A model generated the notes under the pieces. It ran no database searches. It was not told the origin of the DNA and saw nothing but the letters and a program-made list of their open reading frames with translations. From Selaginella moellendorffii (lineage: Eukaryota > Streptophyta > Lycopodiopsida > Selaginellales > Selaginellaceae), in assembly GCF_000143415.4 (NCBI RefSeq), contig NW_003314375.1, positions 431,393-495,392 on the forward strand: a stretch of 64,000 bases of DNA, in the 5' to 3' direction. The position numbers were made by a program, and so were the translations under genes. Below, in pieces: positions 45,304 to 56,570 of this stretch. Each line of letters begins with the position of its first letter. The first letter of the stretch is position 1.

Positions 45304-47128
45304 TTAATATATTGTTAAAATGTCTAATATAAATATTTTTAAATTGTTATTTTCTATATTTCCTATTGGATTTATATCATTCTCACAAATTTACACTCAA
45401 TTGTGTACTATTTAGAAACCATTAACTTCTATAATTCTAAATATTTAATTTACCATTGTGATCTAATAGGATATTTTCCTCATGCTTAGATAGCAACTCT
45501 CAAGGATTGAGATAATAAAAATGCTGAGAATCTCTAGAGATAAATCAAAATATTTATGTAACTTATGTGACTTTTGACTTTTCACTGTGTTAGTATTTAA
45601 ACAAAAGGTAAAACTCAAGTGAAGCTGCTAGCAGATTTAAGTAAGTTTATAAGAAAGAAGACTAATAGAAAATATAAATAAGGTTGGTAATTTCTTGAGA
45701 AATTATTTCATGAGGAATTGATAATCTCTTGAGGAATTTAAATTTGTATGTTTATGAGATAGTTTATACCATATCAAATACCATGTCATATATGAGATAT
45801 GAATGCATAGTGTGGTCATAAAGCATTAGTACAGGTGTGTTTTAATATGTCTCTAAAATACTCATTTTCTTTGGATGTACCTCCTTTCAAACACCTGGAA
45901 GACAAATGATATCTTCATTGGCAGTTTTTCTCATAGATTTAATTCTCATAGGAAACAAGGTTCCAAGGTTCTATTTTAAGGTTGCAATGATGCTACTTAC
46001 AAGTAGTAAGACCATTTTATACTCCCAGTCTCTATAGCATTTAGAAGTTTTATTTCTATCAAATTTTTCTTAGTCTTCACAACAATTAGAATCCCCCTTT
46101 TATCTCAAATATTTTGTCCTGGTAGAAAATATCTTATACACTCTTGATCAATTGTTGATGAAACTATATAGAGTTGATGAAGCCTTATTAGGGTTGTATT
46201 AAAAATGTCATGTTCAATTAAAATTGAACTAAGATTAACAGTTTCTTGACATATTTTTTTAATTTCCTGATGGATAGTAAAACTAGAGCATTGATATTAC
46301 TTTATCTTTTCTCATCTCTTATGATTTATTGTTGCAAAGTATTATTTTTACATTGGCACAAAAGAGCCTTAAAGCTTGTTTATCTATTATAAAAGCATTT
46401 TTTAGACAAGAGAAAGATAAAAAAGAAACATCAGTTGCTTACTTAGGTCCTTCATACCAAAACTTTTGGCACAAAATACCAGCCAATAAGGGAAATTTAT
46501 TCTTTCATGTATATAAAATGTATGGAGAATCTGGTGGTTTTCACTCACCATATAACTATAGCTCAAATCTTGCTTTTAAAGTATTGCATATTTAGTCAAT
46601 TCATTCTTCTTTGACTCTTAATGGTAGAGATATTACCTTTTCTTGCCACCTTTTATGTTGTAAGAAACTCTTGTGTATTTTTTAGATTCTCTTGATTTAT
46701 ATTTTCTCAATTCAATTAGAACCATTCTTTATTGCCAGCTTATAAGATTTAATGTAAATGTGGCTGCAATCTGAATAAGTTTACTTATGTATATTTTGAA
46801 ATTCAAAACAAGATACAATTGCTTTTAAAGTTTAACAGAAATCTTGTGGATGTGTTAAGGGTTGTGCAGCTTTTTATAAAGGCATTAAAAACATAATCAA
46901 ACTGTCAAATTTAAATTTATGATGATAAAAAAATTAGCTTGTGTTATCTAACAGTATCTAATTGCATTAATTGCATTATTGTCTATTTTTCTGGAGATTA
47001 TTAACAGAATGTTTTTAGAAAAAATTAACCTTGTATACAATTAAAATTTCTAACATTGCAAACTTACAAAAGAAGATTTATATTTCTTGGGTGTGCTATA
47101 TCTCCTAGTAGAGCTGGGGTCTTGCTAG
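45304..47128 (+). mobile_element. Non-autonomous Helitron (Hel-4), relative of Hel-2
   Basis: The 3' end has CCTAGT-AGA-GCTGGG (47104-47118, with wobble pairs) and CTAG at 47125-47128. The AT-rich interior (45310-46950) aligns with 22090-23160 of Hel-2, but the helicase part is absent, so it looks like a deletion derivative. The 88-codon ORF at 46329-46595 is unrecognised. The exact 5' end is unclear, because the element starts where Hel-5 starts in the opposite direction. Confidence 0.6.
47104..47128 (+). other. Helitron 3' terminus of Hel-4
   Basis: A 6-bp stem with two G-T wobbles, then TCTTG and CTAG. TA and a new TCATACTCCC start follow at 47131, a tail-to-head junction. Confidence 0.65.
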
Positions 47129-47130
47129 TA

Positions 47131-48468
47131 TCATACTCCCTTTACTAAATCTTCTATTGGCATCTGGCATCTAGGCATCACATATTCCTATTTTGGAATG
47201 TTATTTACAAATATACATTTGAACTAATGGTTAAAATTTAAAAACTTGAAATAGATGGCATAGATCACATGCCTAAAGGGTGGTAACGCTTCAACTTTGT
47301 AATGACACTCCAAATCAAGTGAATTTCAAGTGAATTTTTGTAGGGTGATTGGGTAAATTACCGGCTGCAAAGTAGCTCTCTCTCTCTCTCTCTCTCTCTT
47401 CTTGTAGTCTATATACTTTCCACCAGTTTATATTTGAGAATTCAAAGCCCGATTCTTTGCGGATTGCTGATTTTGCATCATATATTTTCCTTGCCAAATG
47501 ATGGTGCTCAGTCTATATCATGACACTTCCACAGTGCAAGATTGCCAAGTAAGTTTGAAGTTTTATCACAATGAATGCTTCTTTTCTAGCATGCAAGGCA
47601 GCATGACTAACTCTCTTGTTCTTGCATTTTCGGGCTGGAGGGTGCATGTCCACTCAAAGCTGATGGTGCTGTAGCTGCAGATGACTATTGAGCGGGAGTT
47701 CCAGGTCCTGGTGAGCACCCTGTATGTGTCCAGAAATCAGTCCCTACTCATAGCCAAGGATCCCAGTGGCGCTATACTCATGGTACTAGACATGACGGAT
47801 CTCTAAGCTGCATAGATACTGGGCACTGATCCACTATGTTTCTGTTTTACAGTGGAAAGTGGGAGGTGGCCAGCCCAAAGGTGATGCTGTTGGGGGTATT
47901 TGACAAGAAGATGACCATGGACGACCTCATTGCCAGGCAGACAAGGATCATAAATACAAGGATGATTGTGTCTTTTAGGGCAGGAGAGAGCAATAGTTGA
48001 TGACAACAGCAGGAAGACAAAATCTTTATCTCTGGATCTGGCACTGTTATGCATGCGTAATGATGCACACTCCAATGCAAGATAAGTGCCATGCATTAGC
48101 AAACGGCTACTATCAAATTGCACATGCTTGAGTGAACAGGAATTGAATTTCTTGAGTGAATAGGACTAAGTGAGTAATTTTCTGCTTTGTCTAATCAAAG
48201 ATGGAGCATCAGTTGCTGATATTAACAGAATGCTTGCAGAACTCCAAGCTTTAATTGGCTGTATTGCTTTAATCTATATCTGTACCAATGCATCCCCTCA
48301 TGATTGATTAATCTGGGAATAGTGTGACTTTATTGTGATGGATTATTCCAGCAAAAATGTGGTTGGTGAATTTTTTTCCTGAATATGCTGAGTATAGAGT
48401 CAATCTGTTTCTAGGTATTTTGAAGGAGAATTAACTGCCTGAGTAAAATTCCCTGTTGGCAATATAGC
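47131..48468 (+). mobile_element. Helitron 5' segment with gene-fragment cargo (Hel-6)
   Basis: TCATACTCCCTTTAC and about 230 bp match segment R. A (CT)12 run lies at 47376-47399. Exon-like + strand stretches follow at about 47682-47810 (IEREFQVLVSTLYVSRNQSL) and at about 47851-47980 (SPKVMLLGVFDKKMTMDDLI). They look coding but I cannot name the protein. The right end is cut by a family II LTR at 48469. Confidence 0.5.
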
Positions 48469-49058
48469 TGTAAGACACAAATCTTTTAAGTCTCAAAGTG
48501 GGGCCAAAAGAGTGCCACATGGTAATGGCTAAAGTAGAAGTCTAATGAGCATAACATATTTGAACTGAAAATTCTGACTTAGAAAGTTGAGAGTGGGAGT
48601 GGAACTCCCAAAGAAGTGCTTGAGGAAGGAGTTCAAAATGATCAATAAGTGAGTCTCTAAAAAGTTTTGGCAAGTGTCATGGCATATCGAAGTGTTAAGA
48701 CCAAGTCTGAGAAGGAGTCCGAGATGGGTCTGAGATCAAGAACGAGACCAAGATTGAGACCGAGATTGGGTTCGAGTCCAAGTCTGAGTTTGAACCCAAA
48801 TTCGAGGGTGAAAGCCCAAAGTGATCATCCCCTAGACTTTGGGGGGTTTGGTGAGTCCCTGTGGGATAGTAGGGAGAGAACTCTAATGGAACTAATTTAG
48901 TCAAGAAAGGTTAGTGTGATTAAGGAAAGTTACACTTATGTGGTGGTTGACGATATAATCACTAAAGAGTCCAAGGCTAGAGTGAACACGGATGGACAAG
49001 TGGGATAGCTTAGTGAAGTGTTCAAGAGCCAACTTTATCTTTACCGAGAGATCAAATG
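48469..49058 (+). mobile_element. Family II LTR, truncated by a gypsy insertion
   Basis: It starts TGTAAGACACAAATC and follows the 12536 copy up to GAGATCAAATG, where the self-priming gypsy element begins. The continuation of the LTR (GTCAATGCTCCC in the other copy) is not found after that element. Confidence 0.75.
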
Positions 49059-49419
49059 TGTCAGGAATCCCTCAATTCTTGCCACATTCTTGACTCTCGC
49101 CGGATTCCTGACCTGCAGACCACATTCTTGACTCTCGAGACATTTCCCTATTCCTGAGTCTCGAGACACTTCCCGATTCCTGAGTCTTGAGCCACATTCC
49201 TGATGATGATGTGGCGCCTCCTCGACCTCAACTGTATTTAGGCCGTCCTCGATCCAAGAGTGGTGGAGCTTCATCAACCTATAGTATATATAGGTTAGCC
49301 TTGTTCCATTTCTCCACAATCTGAATCAACACCAGTCTAAGGCCTCTTCTTTGTTTTCACTAGCTTTTTCTCTTTGTCTTTAGCATTTTCCAGTCTTGAT
49401 CTTGTTGGGGGTCTTGACA
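49059..49419 (+). repeat. 5' LTR of the self-priming gypsy element, with TATA box
   Basis: Starts TGTCAGG and ends TTGACA. TATATATA at 49285-49292 would place transcription start about 30 nt downstream, at about 49315, which is exactly where the sequence complementary to the priming site begins. R plus U5 is therefore about 105 bp. Confidence 0.8.
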
Positions 49420-49421
49420 GT

Positions 49422-49436
49422 TTGATTCAGATTGTG
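49422..49436 (+). promoter_or_regulatory. Self-priming site complementary to the RNA 5' end
   Basis: TTGATTCAGATTGTG is the exact 15-base reverse complement of CACAATCTGAATCAA at 49315-49329, the predicted 5' end of the transcript. It starts two bases after the LTR, where other elements have a tRNA primer-binding site; no tRNA-like site is seen. Confidence 0.8.
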
Positions 49437-49517
49437 TTTTTTGCTTTTCTTTTAGCTCGTTTTGATTATTTGATTGCCTTTGTCTTTTTCCCCCTTTTCT
49501 TTTCTTTCTTCTTGCCA

Positions 49518-50440
49518 ATGGAGTCTCCAAGCCATCCTGATTTCTTTGCCGAAGTCCTTGCAAAAATCCAGTCTGAGAATACCGAGCTGAAGGCGACCTT
49601 CTTCGCATGCAGCAGGAGCTTGCTTCACTTTCGGCTCAAGGATCCAGCAAAGTTCCTGAACCGAAGGTGAGTTTCCCGGTGAAATTTTCAGGCAAGCGTT
49701 CGGAGCTTCGTGGATTTTTGAACCAAATGGAGCTGATCTTTGCACTTCAACATCGGCGGTACCCCACTCCCGAGTCTCAAATCGGCGCGATTGGGACGTT
49801 GCTCGAGGGTGCAGCTTTGTCATGGTTTTCTCCTCTTTTGGAGAAGAGCATGAAAGGGGTCGTGGTTCCGGAGCTGATGGATCTTCAATTGTTCAAAGAG
49901 AAGCTCGAAACATGTTTTGGCGAGACGGATCGGGTTCGGGCTGCTACCACAAAGATGAGACGTCTCTCTCAGGGGTCTCGTCCTGCCTCGATCTACGCTG
50001 CAGAGTTCCAACTCCTTGCCTTGGACACTCAGTGGGATGAGCGGGCCGTGATTGGCCAATTTCGTTTTGGCCTCAACAACGGTGTCAAGGATTTGTTGCT
50101 CATCATGGAGGATCCCAAGGACCTGTCGGACGCCATCAACAAAGCTGTTCGATGTGACAATCGTCTCTTTGAACGTCGTCAGGAAAGTCGCCGCGCCGCT
50201 GTTTTTCCGTCCCAGACTTAGGAATCCCAGCTTGAGTCTTCGGGGCATAGTCCTGAACCTACTGCTCCGGTCCCGATGGATATTTTTGGTACTCCCCAAC
50301 TCATTAGAGGGAAGTTGAGTCCTGCTAAGAGGCAACGTCGAATATCTCATAATCTTTGCCTCACTGTGCTGATCCTAATCACAAAGCAGCTGTGTGTCCC
50401 AGGAAGCCTCCCCGATTGCTCGAGTTCACTCTGCCTCAAA
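49518..50440 (+). pseudogene. gag: gag of the self-priming gypsy element
   Basis: ATG at 49518 begins MESPSHPDFFAEVLAKIQ. A +1 frameshift near 49600 moves the frame to 49607-50221, which holds the gag core (VKFSGKRSELRGFLNQMELI, then RFGLNNGVKDLL). A stop at 50219 interrupts it. The CX2CX4HX4C knuckle (CLHCADPNHKAAVC at about 50357-50398) is intact but lies in a third frame. The product would form the capsid; this copy cannot make it in one piece. Confidence 0.8.
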
Positions 50441-50559
50441 GTCCACTTCTGTTGCAGTCGGGAAACGACCCTGTCCAAACAGAGTAGGAGCTGTCTGTTT
50501 GGACTCCCCAAATAAAAATCACTTTTCTTCCTTATCAAGCTCCTCACCACCTTTCATCA

Positions 50560-52497
50560 AAGCCACCACCAATTCCCGCAACTTCCGCATCCCATGTCTC
50601 CTTTCTTTCACCGGACAATCAGGACTCAAGGCTTTGGCGCTACTGGACTCGGGTGCAACTTCCTGCTTCATGGACACGGACTTTGCTGCCTGACATTATG
50701 TTCCTCTTTCTCCTACCATACAGGATCTGAGGGTTGAAGGCATCGGCGGGCATTTTGTGTCTCCATCTTCTGGACTTAGGGAAACATTGCCCGTTTGAGT
50801 ACACATCGGGTCCACCGTCACCGATATCGCCTTCAACATCATCAACAACAAGTCCTCCTCTGTGGTGCTCGGTCTTCCTTGGTTCCAACTACATCAGCCT
50901 CAGATTTGTTGGAAGGACTTACAGCTCATCTCTCCCACATCACCATCTCCCACGGCTTCCCTTGATGTTCATCGAGTCCGAATCAGGAAACGTTCCCTAA
51001 ACTCAAGTCGGGGTTCTGTTCCTGACTCTACGAAGTTTTCATCCTCTTCTTTTTCCTCTCTTCCATTTTACACTGGACAGTATCCTCGTCTCATCATTCC
51101 ATTTAGTCGTACCCCTTCTCCTATCTCCACAATCACTATGAAAGAACTCCTTCATGAAGAACCTCTTTTTCTTTTTGCTTTGCATGTTTCTCCTGTCAGT
51201 CTTCCTGAGAAGTATCATAATTTTGGGGATGTGTTTGACAAGAAAAAAGCTAGTGTACTACCTGTTCATCGGCCTTATGATTGTCCCATTGATTTACAGG
51301 AAGGAGCGTCACCTCCGTGGGGGCCTATCTACGGGTTATCCCCGTCCGAGCTTAAGGCCCTCAAAGAGTACGTGGATGAGAACCTTGCCTCGGGCTACAT
51401 TCAGCATTCGCAGTCCCCGGCTGGAGCGCCTGTCTTCTTTGTCAAGAAGAAGGATGGGAGCTTGCGGCTAGTCATCGACTATCGAGGTTTGAACAAGGTG
51501 ACTGTTCGGAACCGTTATCCGCTGCCCCTGATCTCGGACCTGTTGGAACGCCTCGGCGGTGCCCGCTTCTTCACCAAGATCGACCTCCGTGGAGCGTACA
51601 ACCTGATCCGGATCTGGCCTGGTGATGAATGGAAGACTGCGTTCCGAACCTGCTATGGCCACTTCGAGTACACTGTCATGCCATTTGGCTTGACAAATGC
51701 TCCAGCGGTTTTCCAACACATGGCGAACGACGTTTTTCGGGAGTTTCTTGATCAGATGGTGATCGTCTACCTCGATGACATCCTCATCTACTCAAAAACT
51801 CAGGAGGAGCATGACGAACATGTTCGCAAGGTGCTAGCGAAGCTGCGAGAACATGACCTATACGCGAAGCTTGAGAAATGTTCCTTTGATCAGCAGTCTG
51901 TGGAGTTCCTTGGGTACATTGTCACTCCTGAGGGTATCACGATGGATCCTGCTAAAGTCAAGACTATTCTCGAATGGGAGCCTCCACAATCAATGTCGGA
52001 CGTTCAGGTTTTCCTTGGCTTCGCCAACTTCTACCGCAAATTCATTGATCACTACTCTGACATTGTCCTTCCTCTCACACATCTCACTCGCAAGGATGTT
52101 CCCTTCTCTTGGTCTGCTGCTGCCCAGCAGGCCTTCGACACACTCAAGGCGGCCTTCAGTTCTGCTCCTGTCTTGATCCATGCTGATTCCTCACAACCTT
52201 TCTTCATCGAGGCTGACGCCTCCGACTTTGCCATTGGTGCTGTGCTGTCTCAACTCGGAGCGGATCACGAACTTCATCCGGTCGCTTTCCATTCTCGGAA
52301 ATTCCAGCCTGCGGAGATCAATTACGAAATCCACGACAAGGAGCTCCTTGCCATCGTGGATTCCTTTGGAGAGTGGTGCCGTTTCTTGGGGGGGCGAGCC
52401 ATCAAACAACAGTCTGGACGGATCACAAAAATCTCGAGTACTTTGCCACTTCCCGAGTTTTAAGCCGTCGTCAAGCAAGGTGGGCACAATTCCTGAG
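50560..52497 (+). pseudogene. pol: Protease, reverse transcriptase and RNase H of the self-priming gypsy element
   Basis: Protease is marked by ALLDSGATSCFMD at about 50635-50673. After stops and a frame change, 50862-52463 is open for 533 codons. Reverse transcriptase shows [44 protein letters not shown] and the catalytic YLDDILIYSK (about 51769-51798). RNase H shows [15 protein letters not shown] and [10 protein letters not shown]. At the G run 52389-52396 the frame slips; the proper continuation ([18 protein letters not shown]) is in the next frame up to 52497. Integrase is missing. Confidence 0.9.
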
Positions 52498-53557
52498 TCC
52501 AAGACCGACTCTAAGACCAAATTCGAGATAAAGTCCGGGATCAAATCCAAGGCCGACTCGGAGACCGAGTTCGAGACCGAGTTCAAGACAGAGTCCGAGA
52601 TCCAAGATCAGGTTTGAGACCGAGTCCGAGGTTGAGTTTGAAGTCGGGTCTGAGATCAAGTCCAAGATCGAGTCAAAGACTGAGTCCGAGATCGAGTCAA
52701 AGACTGAGTCCGAAGTTGGGTTCGACATCGAGTCCGAGACTGAGTCCGAGTACTAATACAGGTCAAGGGATGAAAGCCTAAAGTGTGCGTCTCCCAGGGG
52801 GGAGAGGGGGGCGGGGGGGGAGTTGCAGGGGGTTCAAAAAGTATAGTAGGGATAGTGAGGTCTAGGAACCAGTCTTGAAGGAACTCTCCAGTGGTGCTTC
52901 CAAACTGACTTGAGGTTGAGACTGGGGCTGAGGGGCCTCGGGTGGGAGTGAGCATGGACTCGAGTGGTGCCGGAAGGGCCACCTAAGGAAATGTTCAAGA
53001 GCAACTCCCACTCCCAAAAGGGAAACCGACTACGGTGCTCCCAGCTCATGTGGAATGGTGCCCCATTTGAGTACCTTGCGGCTCATTGGTCCTCACCCTT
53101 CCTAAGGACTTGGGCCTTCCCTTCGGGATAGAAGTGGGGGGGTAGAGGTACCCATACAGGGCCATTAGGCCATGGTGTTTTGCCCCGGCGTCCCGAAGCA
53201 TGTGTTGCACCCAAGACTTGGGATTTAGAGGGTCCCATGATCAAGTCTTGTGGTACCAAGGGAGGTTAGGAACCTGGAGGCTTAGTGTGCTTGGTTGCTT
53301 GTACTTACGGGGAGTGTAGCCGAACCTTAAGTCCAGTTTAACTTGGAGAGGGGGATTAGGAAATATTTGGGAATCTATGAATGGATGGCTAACGCTCCAT
53401 TGCTCGTGTAGTGAGTAGCTAAAACCAAGTAGGACCAAGTAGGAGCTGGTACCATAGGCGGGAACCTTGGCGAGGGAACTTAGTTAAAACCAAGGCAGTA
53501 TTGGTCGGATAGACGAGGTAAGCTGACAAATTGGAAAGGAAAAATTTGTAGCTTACA
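52497..53557 (+). mobile_element. 5'-truncated 5' LTR of the decayed chromovirus (family I)
   Basis: It begins within the hexamer repeat block and runs to GCTTACA at 53551-53557, matching the last 1.06 kb of the family I LTR at 54993-56139. It is joined directly to the RNase H of the neighbouring gypsy element. A primer-binding site follows. Confidence 0.85.
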
Positions 53558-53560
53558 ATT

Positions 53561-53572
53561 TGGTATCGGAGC
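53561..53572 (+). promoter_or_regulatory. Primer-binding site of the family I chromovirus
   Basis: TGGTATCGGAGC, three bases after the LTR. The mirror copy on the minus strand is at 63253-63242. Confidence 0.85.
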
Positions 53573-53615
53573 CTTTTCCTCAGTTCTAACGAAGGATAGA
53601 GGTGGATTGCTGGGA

Positions 53616-54810
53616 GATGGCAAAGGTAGGGCATAAACGAACCAAGGTAGAGATGAATCCTCTGCCAGAGCTGGAGCCTCTGATTGAACAAAGGGCTATG
53701 GATGAGGAATCCTTGCATGAGGAGGACTCCAATAAGGAAACTTCGAAATAGGAGTCTGGTGGGGAGGTTCGGTCATCCAAGGTTTGATTGGACGTTCTAG
53801 AAGGACAATTGGCACAGACCAATGCCCTGTTGGAAACTCTCATACATAAGCTAAAGCGTGATGAGAAGCAAAAGAAAAAGCAAAAGACTACGGATGCTGG
53901 CAGCGCAGAAGGTGCAGACCCTTCAGTAGGGATTGAGGTAGAACTAAACAAGGTTGAATAGACCGAAGTGGAATCAATCCCTCAAGCAGTTTCGAAGTAC
54001 AAACCAAAACCCCCACCGGTCTTCAAGGGAGTGAATGACTATATGATGATGGAGGATTGGTTTTACAATATGGAAGACTACTTTCGAGCATTGCGGTGAC
54101 CGAGTTCGGAGAAGGCCCTATGTATAAAACCATACTTGGTAGATAATGCCAAGTCTTGGTGGAGAACGACAGAGGCTAATGAAGGACCGGTAGCCACTTG
54201 GGAAATGATGAAGGCGAGGATCCACGCTATATACGTTCCTCCGAATGCTACTCTGCACCTAAGGGATGAGTTGAGTAGGCTAAAGTAGACCAGAACCATT
54301 CAAGAGTATGTGAATGGGTTTATGACAAAGAGGATACTGGTCACGGATATGGGTGATATGGATGCATTCCATGCCTTCATATTAGGTTTGCAAACCTAGG
54401 CTCGCAGTGAGGTGATGCGTTGGAACCCGACCAACTACAAGGAAGTGTTGGATGCAACTATCAAGGTGCATTTCAACAATAACTTGCGAAAGGGGAACAT
54501 GACGGGGTCGGGGTCCACGTTTAGCAAAGGGGCCAAACCAAAGGGAACATATAGCAAAGGGAAATTCAAAAAGAGTTTCTCTAAGAATGAGTTCTCGGGG
54601 TTCTGGAAAGGCAGAACCAGTGGCTAGTGAGCGAGTACGTGGGGAATCAAGCAAAAAGAGACAAACCGACGGATAAGAAAGGCAAGTTGGCTAGTAGCGT
54701 GGGAAACAATATATACTACAACTGCAGTGAAGTGGGACACTTCTCGAGGGAATGTCCCTACCCGAAGAAGGCCAGAGCCAGTATGGCCATTAAGTCGGGT
54801 GAAATTTAAA
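53616..54810 (+). pseudogene. gag: gag of the family I chromovirus
   Basis: ATG at 53616 begins MAKVGHKRTK. Aligned with the intact-frame minus-strand copy (60515-61723), the gag runs through EDWFY-like and RDELSRLK-like parts to a zinc knuckle YYNCSEVGHFSREC at about 54715-54760. The first cysteine of the knuckle is changed to tyrosine (TGC to TAC), which should abolish zinc binding. Stops at 53749 and later break the frame several times. Confidence 0.85.
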
Positions 54811-54839
54811 CTGAGGTACGTGATTCAGTTCTAAACTCA

Positions 54840-56570
54840 AAGTTACTCATTACACGAGCAACTTTGGTAGAGAGTCATTCACGACATCTACTATCCCTTT
54901 GTGGGAAGCTCGGAGGTAGCTTTGTTAAGATCCTTATTGACACGGATGCTTTAGATAATTTTGTGGCTGCAGACATAGTCCAGCAAGCCAGATGTAAGGA
55001 ACCAACTCGCCGAGGTGTCGTAGGCTAAAAGAACCCCGAAAGCATGACCAAAATGACAAAGAGTTCATCGGATGGGACCAAGTCAAGGATCGAGTCCAAG
55101 ACCGACTCTAGGACCGAGTTCGAGATAGAGTCCGGAATCGAGTCCGAGACCGACTCGGGGACCGAGTTCGAGTCCGAGTTCGAGACCGAGTTCGAGACGG
55201 AGTCCGAGATCCGAAATCGGGTCCGAGATCAAGTCCGAGGTCGAGTTCGAGGTCGGGTCCGAGATCGGGTCCAAGATCGAGTCCGAGATCGAGTTCGAGA
55301 CCGAATCCGAAGTCGGATCCGAAATCGGGTCTGAGATCGAGCCAGAGACTAAGTCCAAATACTAATACGGGTCAAGGGGTGAAAGCCCAAAGCGTGCGTC
55401 TCCAAGGGGGGGGGGCTGCAGGAGGTTCCAAAAGTATAGTAGGGATAGTGAGGTCCAGGAACCAGTTCTGAAGGGGCTCTCTAGTGGGGCTCCCAAACCG
55501 ACTTGAGGTTGGGACTGGGACCGAGGGGCCTTGGGTGGGAGTGAACATGGACTTGGTTGGTGCCGGAGGGGCCATCCAAGGAAGTGCTCAAGAGCAGCTC
55601 CCACTCCCGAAAGGGAAACCGATTGCGGTGCTCCCGGCTCATGTGGAGTGGTGCCCCACTTGAGTATTATGCGGCTCATTGGTCCTCGCCCTTCCTAGGG
55701 GCTTGGGCCTTCCTTCGGGATGGAAGTGGGGGGGTAGAGGTACCCATACCGGGCCGCTAGGCCACGGTGTTTCGCCCCGGCGTCTCGAAGCAAGTGTTGC
55801 ACTCAAGACTTGGGATTTAGAGGGTCCCATGATCAAGTCTTGTGGTACCAAAGGATGTTAGGAACCCTGAAGCTTGGTGTGCTTGGCTGCTTGTGCTTGC
55901 GGGGAGTGTAGCCGAACCTTAAGTCCAGTCTAACCCGGGGAGGGGGATTGGGAGTGATTTGGGAATCCGTGGATGGATGGCTAACACTCCGTTGCTCGTG
56001 CAGTGAATAGCTGAAACCAAGTAGGAGCTGGTACCATAGGCGAGAACCTTGGCAAGGGAACTTAGCAAAAGCCAAGGCAGTGTTGGACGGATAGACGAGG
56101 TAAGCTGGCAAATTGGAAAGGAAAAATTTGTGGCTTACACCAGACTAACGGTGCAGTGGCTAGGTGAACCAAATACTATAGAGTTTGTTCAAAGTAGCCA
56201 AAGCACTAATGAGGTACTTCGATAAGCGAGACTTGAAGTAGGGATGTGGAAAGTAAATATGGATTTCACCGTGTTAGATATGGTGGGATTTAACATAATT
56301 TTTGGGATGGATTGGTTCAATCGGTTCATTGTAGCCCTACATGGACAAGGTAGGAACTTTGTGGTACAAGCAAATGCCCAAGGAAGAAGATCTAGGGTGG
56401 AGGCCCAGGATCTAAAGGTAAGGCCATGCAAGGCCAAAGATTCCTACATAAACCTGGTGTCCACGAGAGGACAACTCATTAAAGGAACCAAGGCAGCATT
56501 TTTGTGCTTACTCTCGGCAAAGAGTGACAAAAAGATGAGAACGAAAGAAGCATCTTTAGTGATCTAGCGG
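54840..56570 (+). pseudogene. pol: Protease region of the family I chromovirus, split by a solo LTR
   Basis: The protease begins around RATLVESHSRHL. Its active site reads LIDTDALDNF where the sister copy has LIDTGASDNF, so the catalytic DTG has become DTD. At 54993 a solo LTR interrupts it, and the frame resumes at 56145 with LTVQWLGEPNTIEF. The linker to reverse transcriptase (FGMDWFNRFIVALHGQG) follows to the stop at 56565-56567, where CAG has become TAG. Confidence 0.85.
54993..56139 (+). mobile_element. Intact 1,147-bp solo LTR (family I) with CCAGA target duplication
   Basis: It starts TGTAAGGAACC and ends GGCTTACA. CCAGA is present on both sides (54988-54992 and 56140-56144), a perfect 5-bp target duplication, and the protease coding sequence continues across. 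It holds the GA-rich hexamer block (about 55075-55350), a G run (55406-55415) and the non-repetitive 3' part shared by all family I LTRs here. It is the best reference copy of this LTR in the window. Confidence 0.95.

Larger units (their letters stand above)
49059..52497 (+). mobile_element. 3'-truncated Ty3/gypsy element of self-priming (Tf1/sushi) type
   Basis: A 361-bp 5' LTR (49059-49419) has TGTCA/TGACA ends. It is followed by a site that pairs with the element's own transcript start rather than a tRNA, and then by gag, protease, reverse transcriptase and part of RNase H. At 52497 the coding sequence stops and hexamer repeats of a family I LTR begin, so integrase and the 3' LTR are gone. 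Frameshifts occur in gag (about 49608), in the gag-pol region and in a G run at 52389-52396. Confidence 0.85.

Noticed and set aside
54988-56144. Two separate chromovirus elements divided at 55 kb
   Set aside because: The protease frame continues after removing the solo LTR and one CCAGA, so it is one interrupted element.
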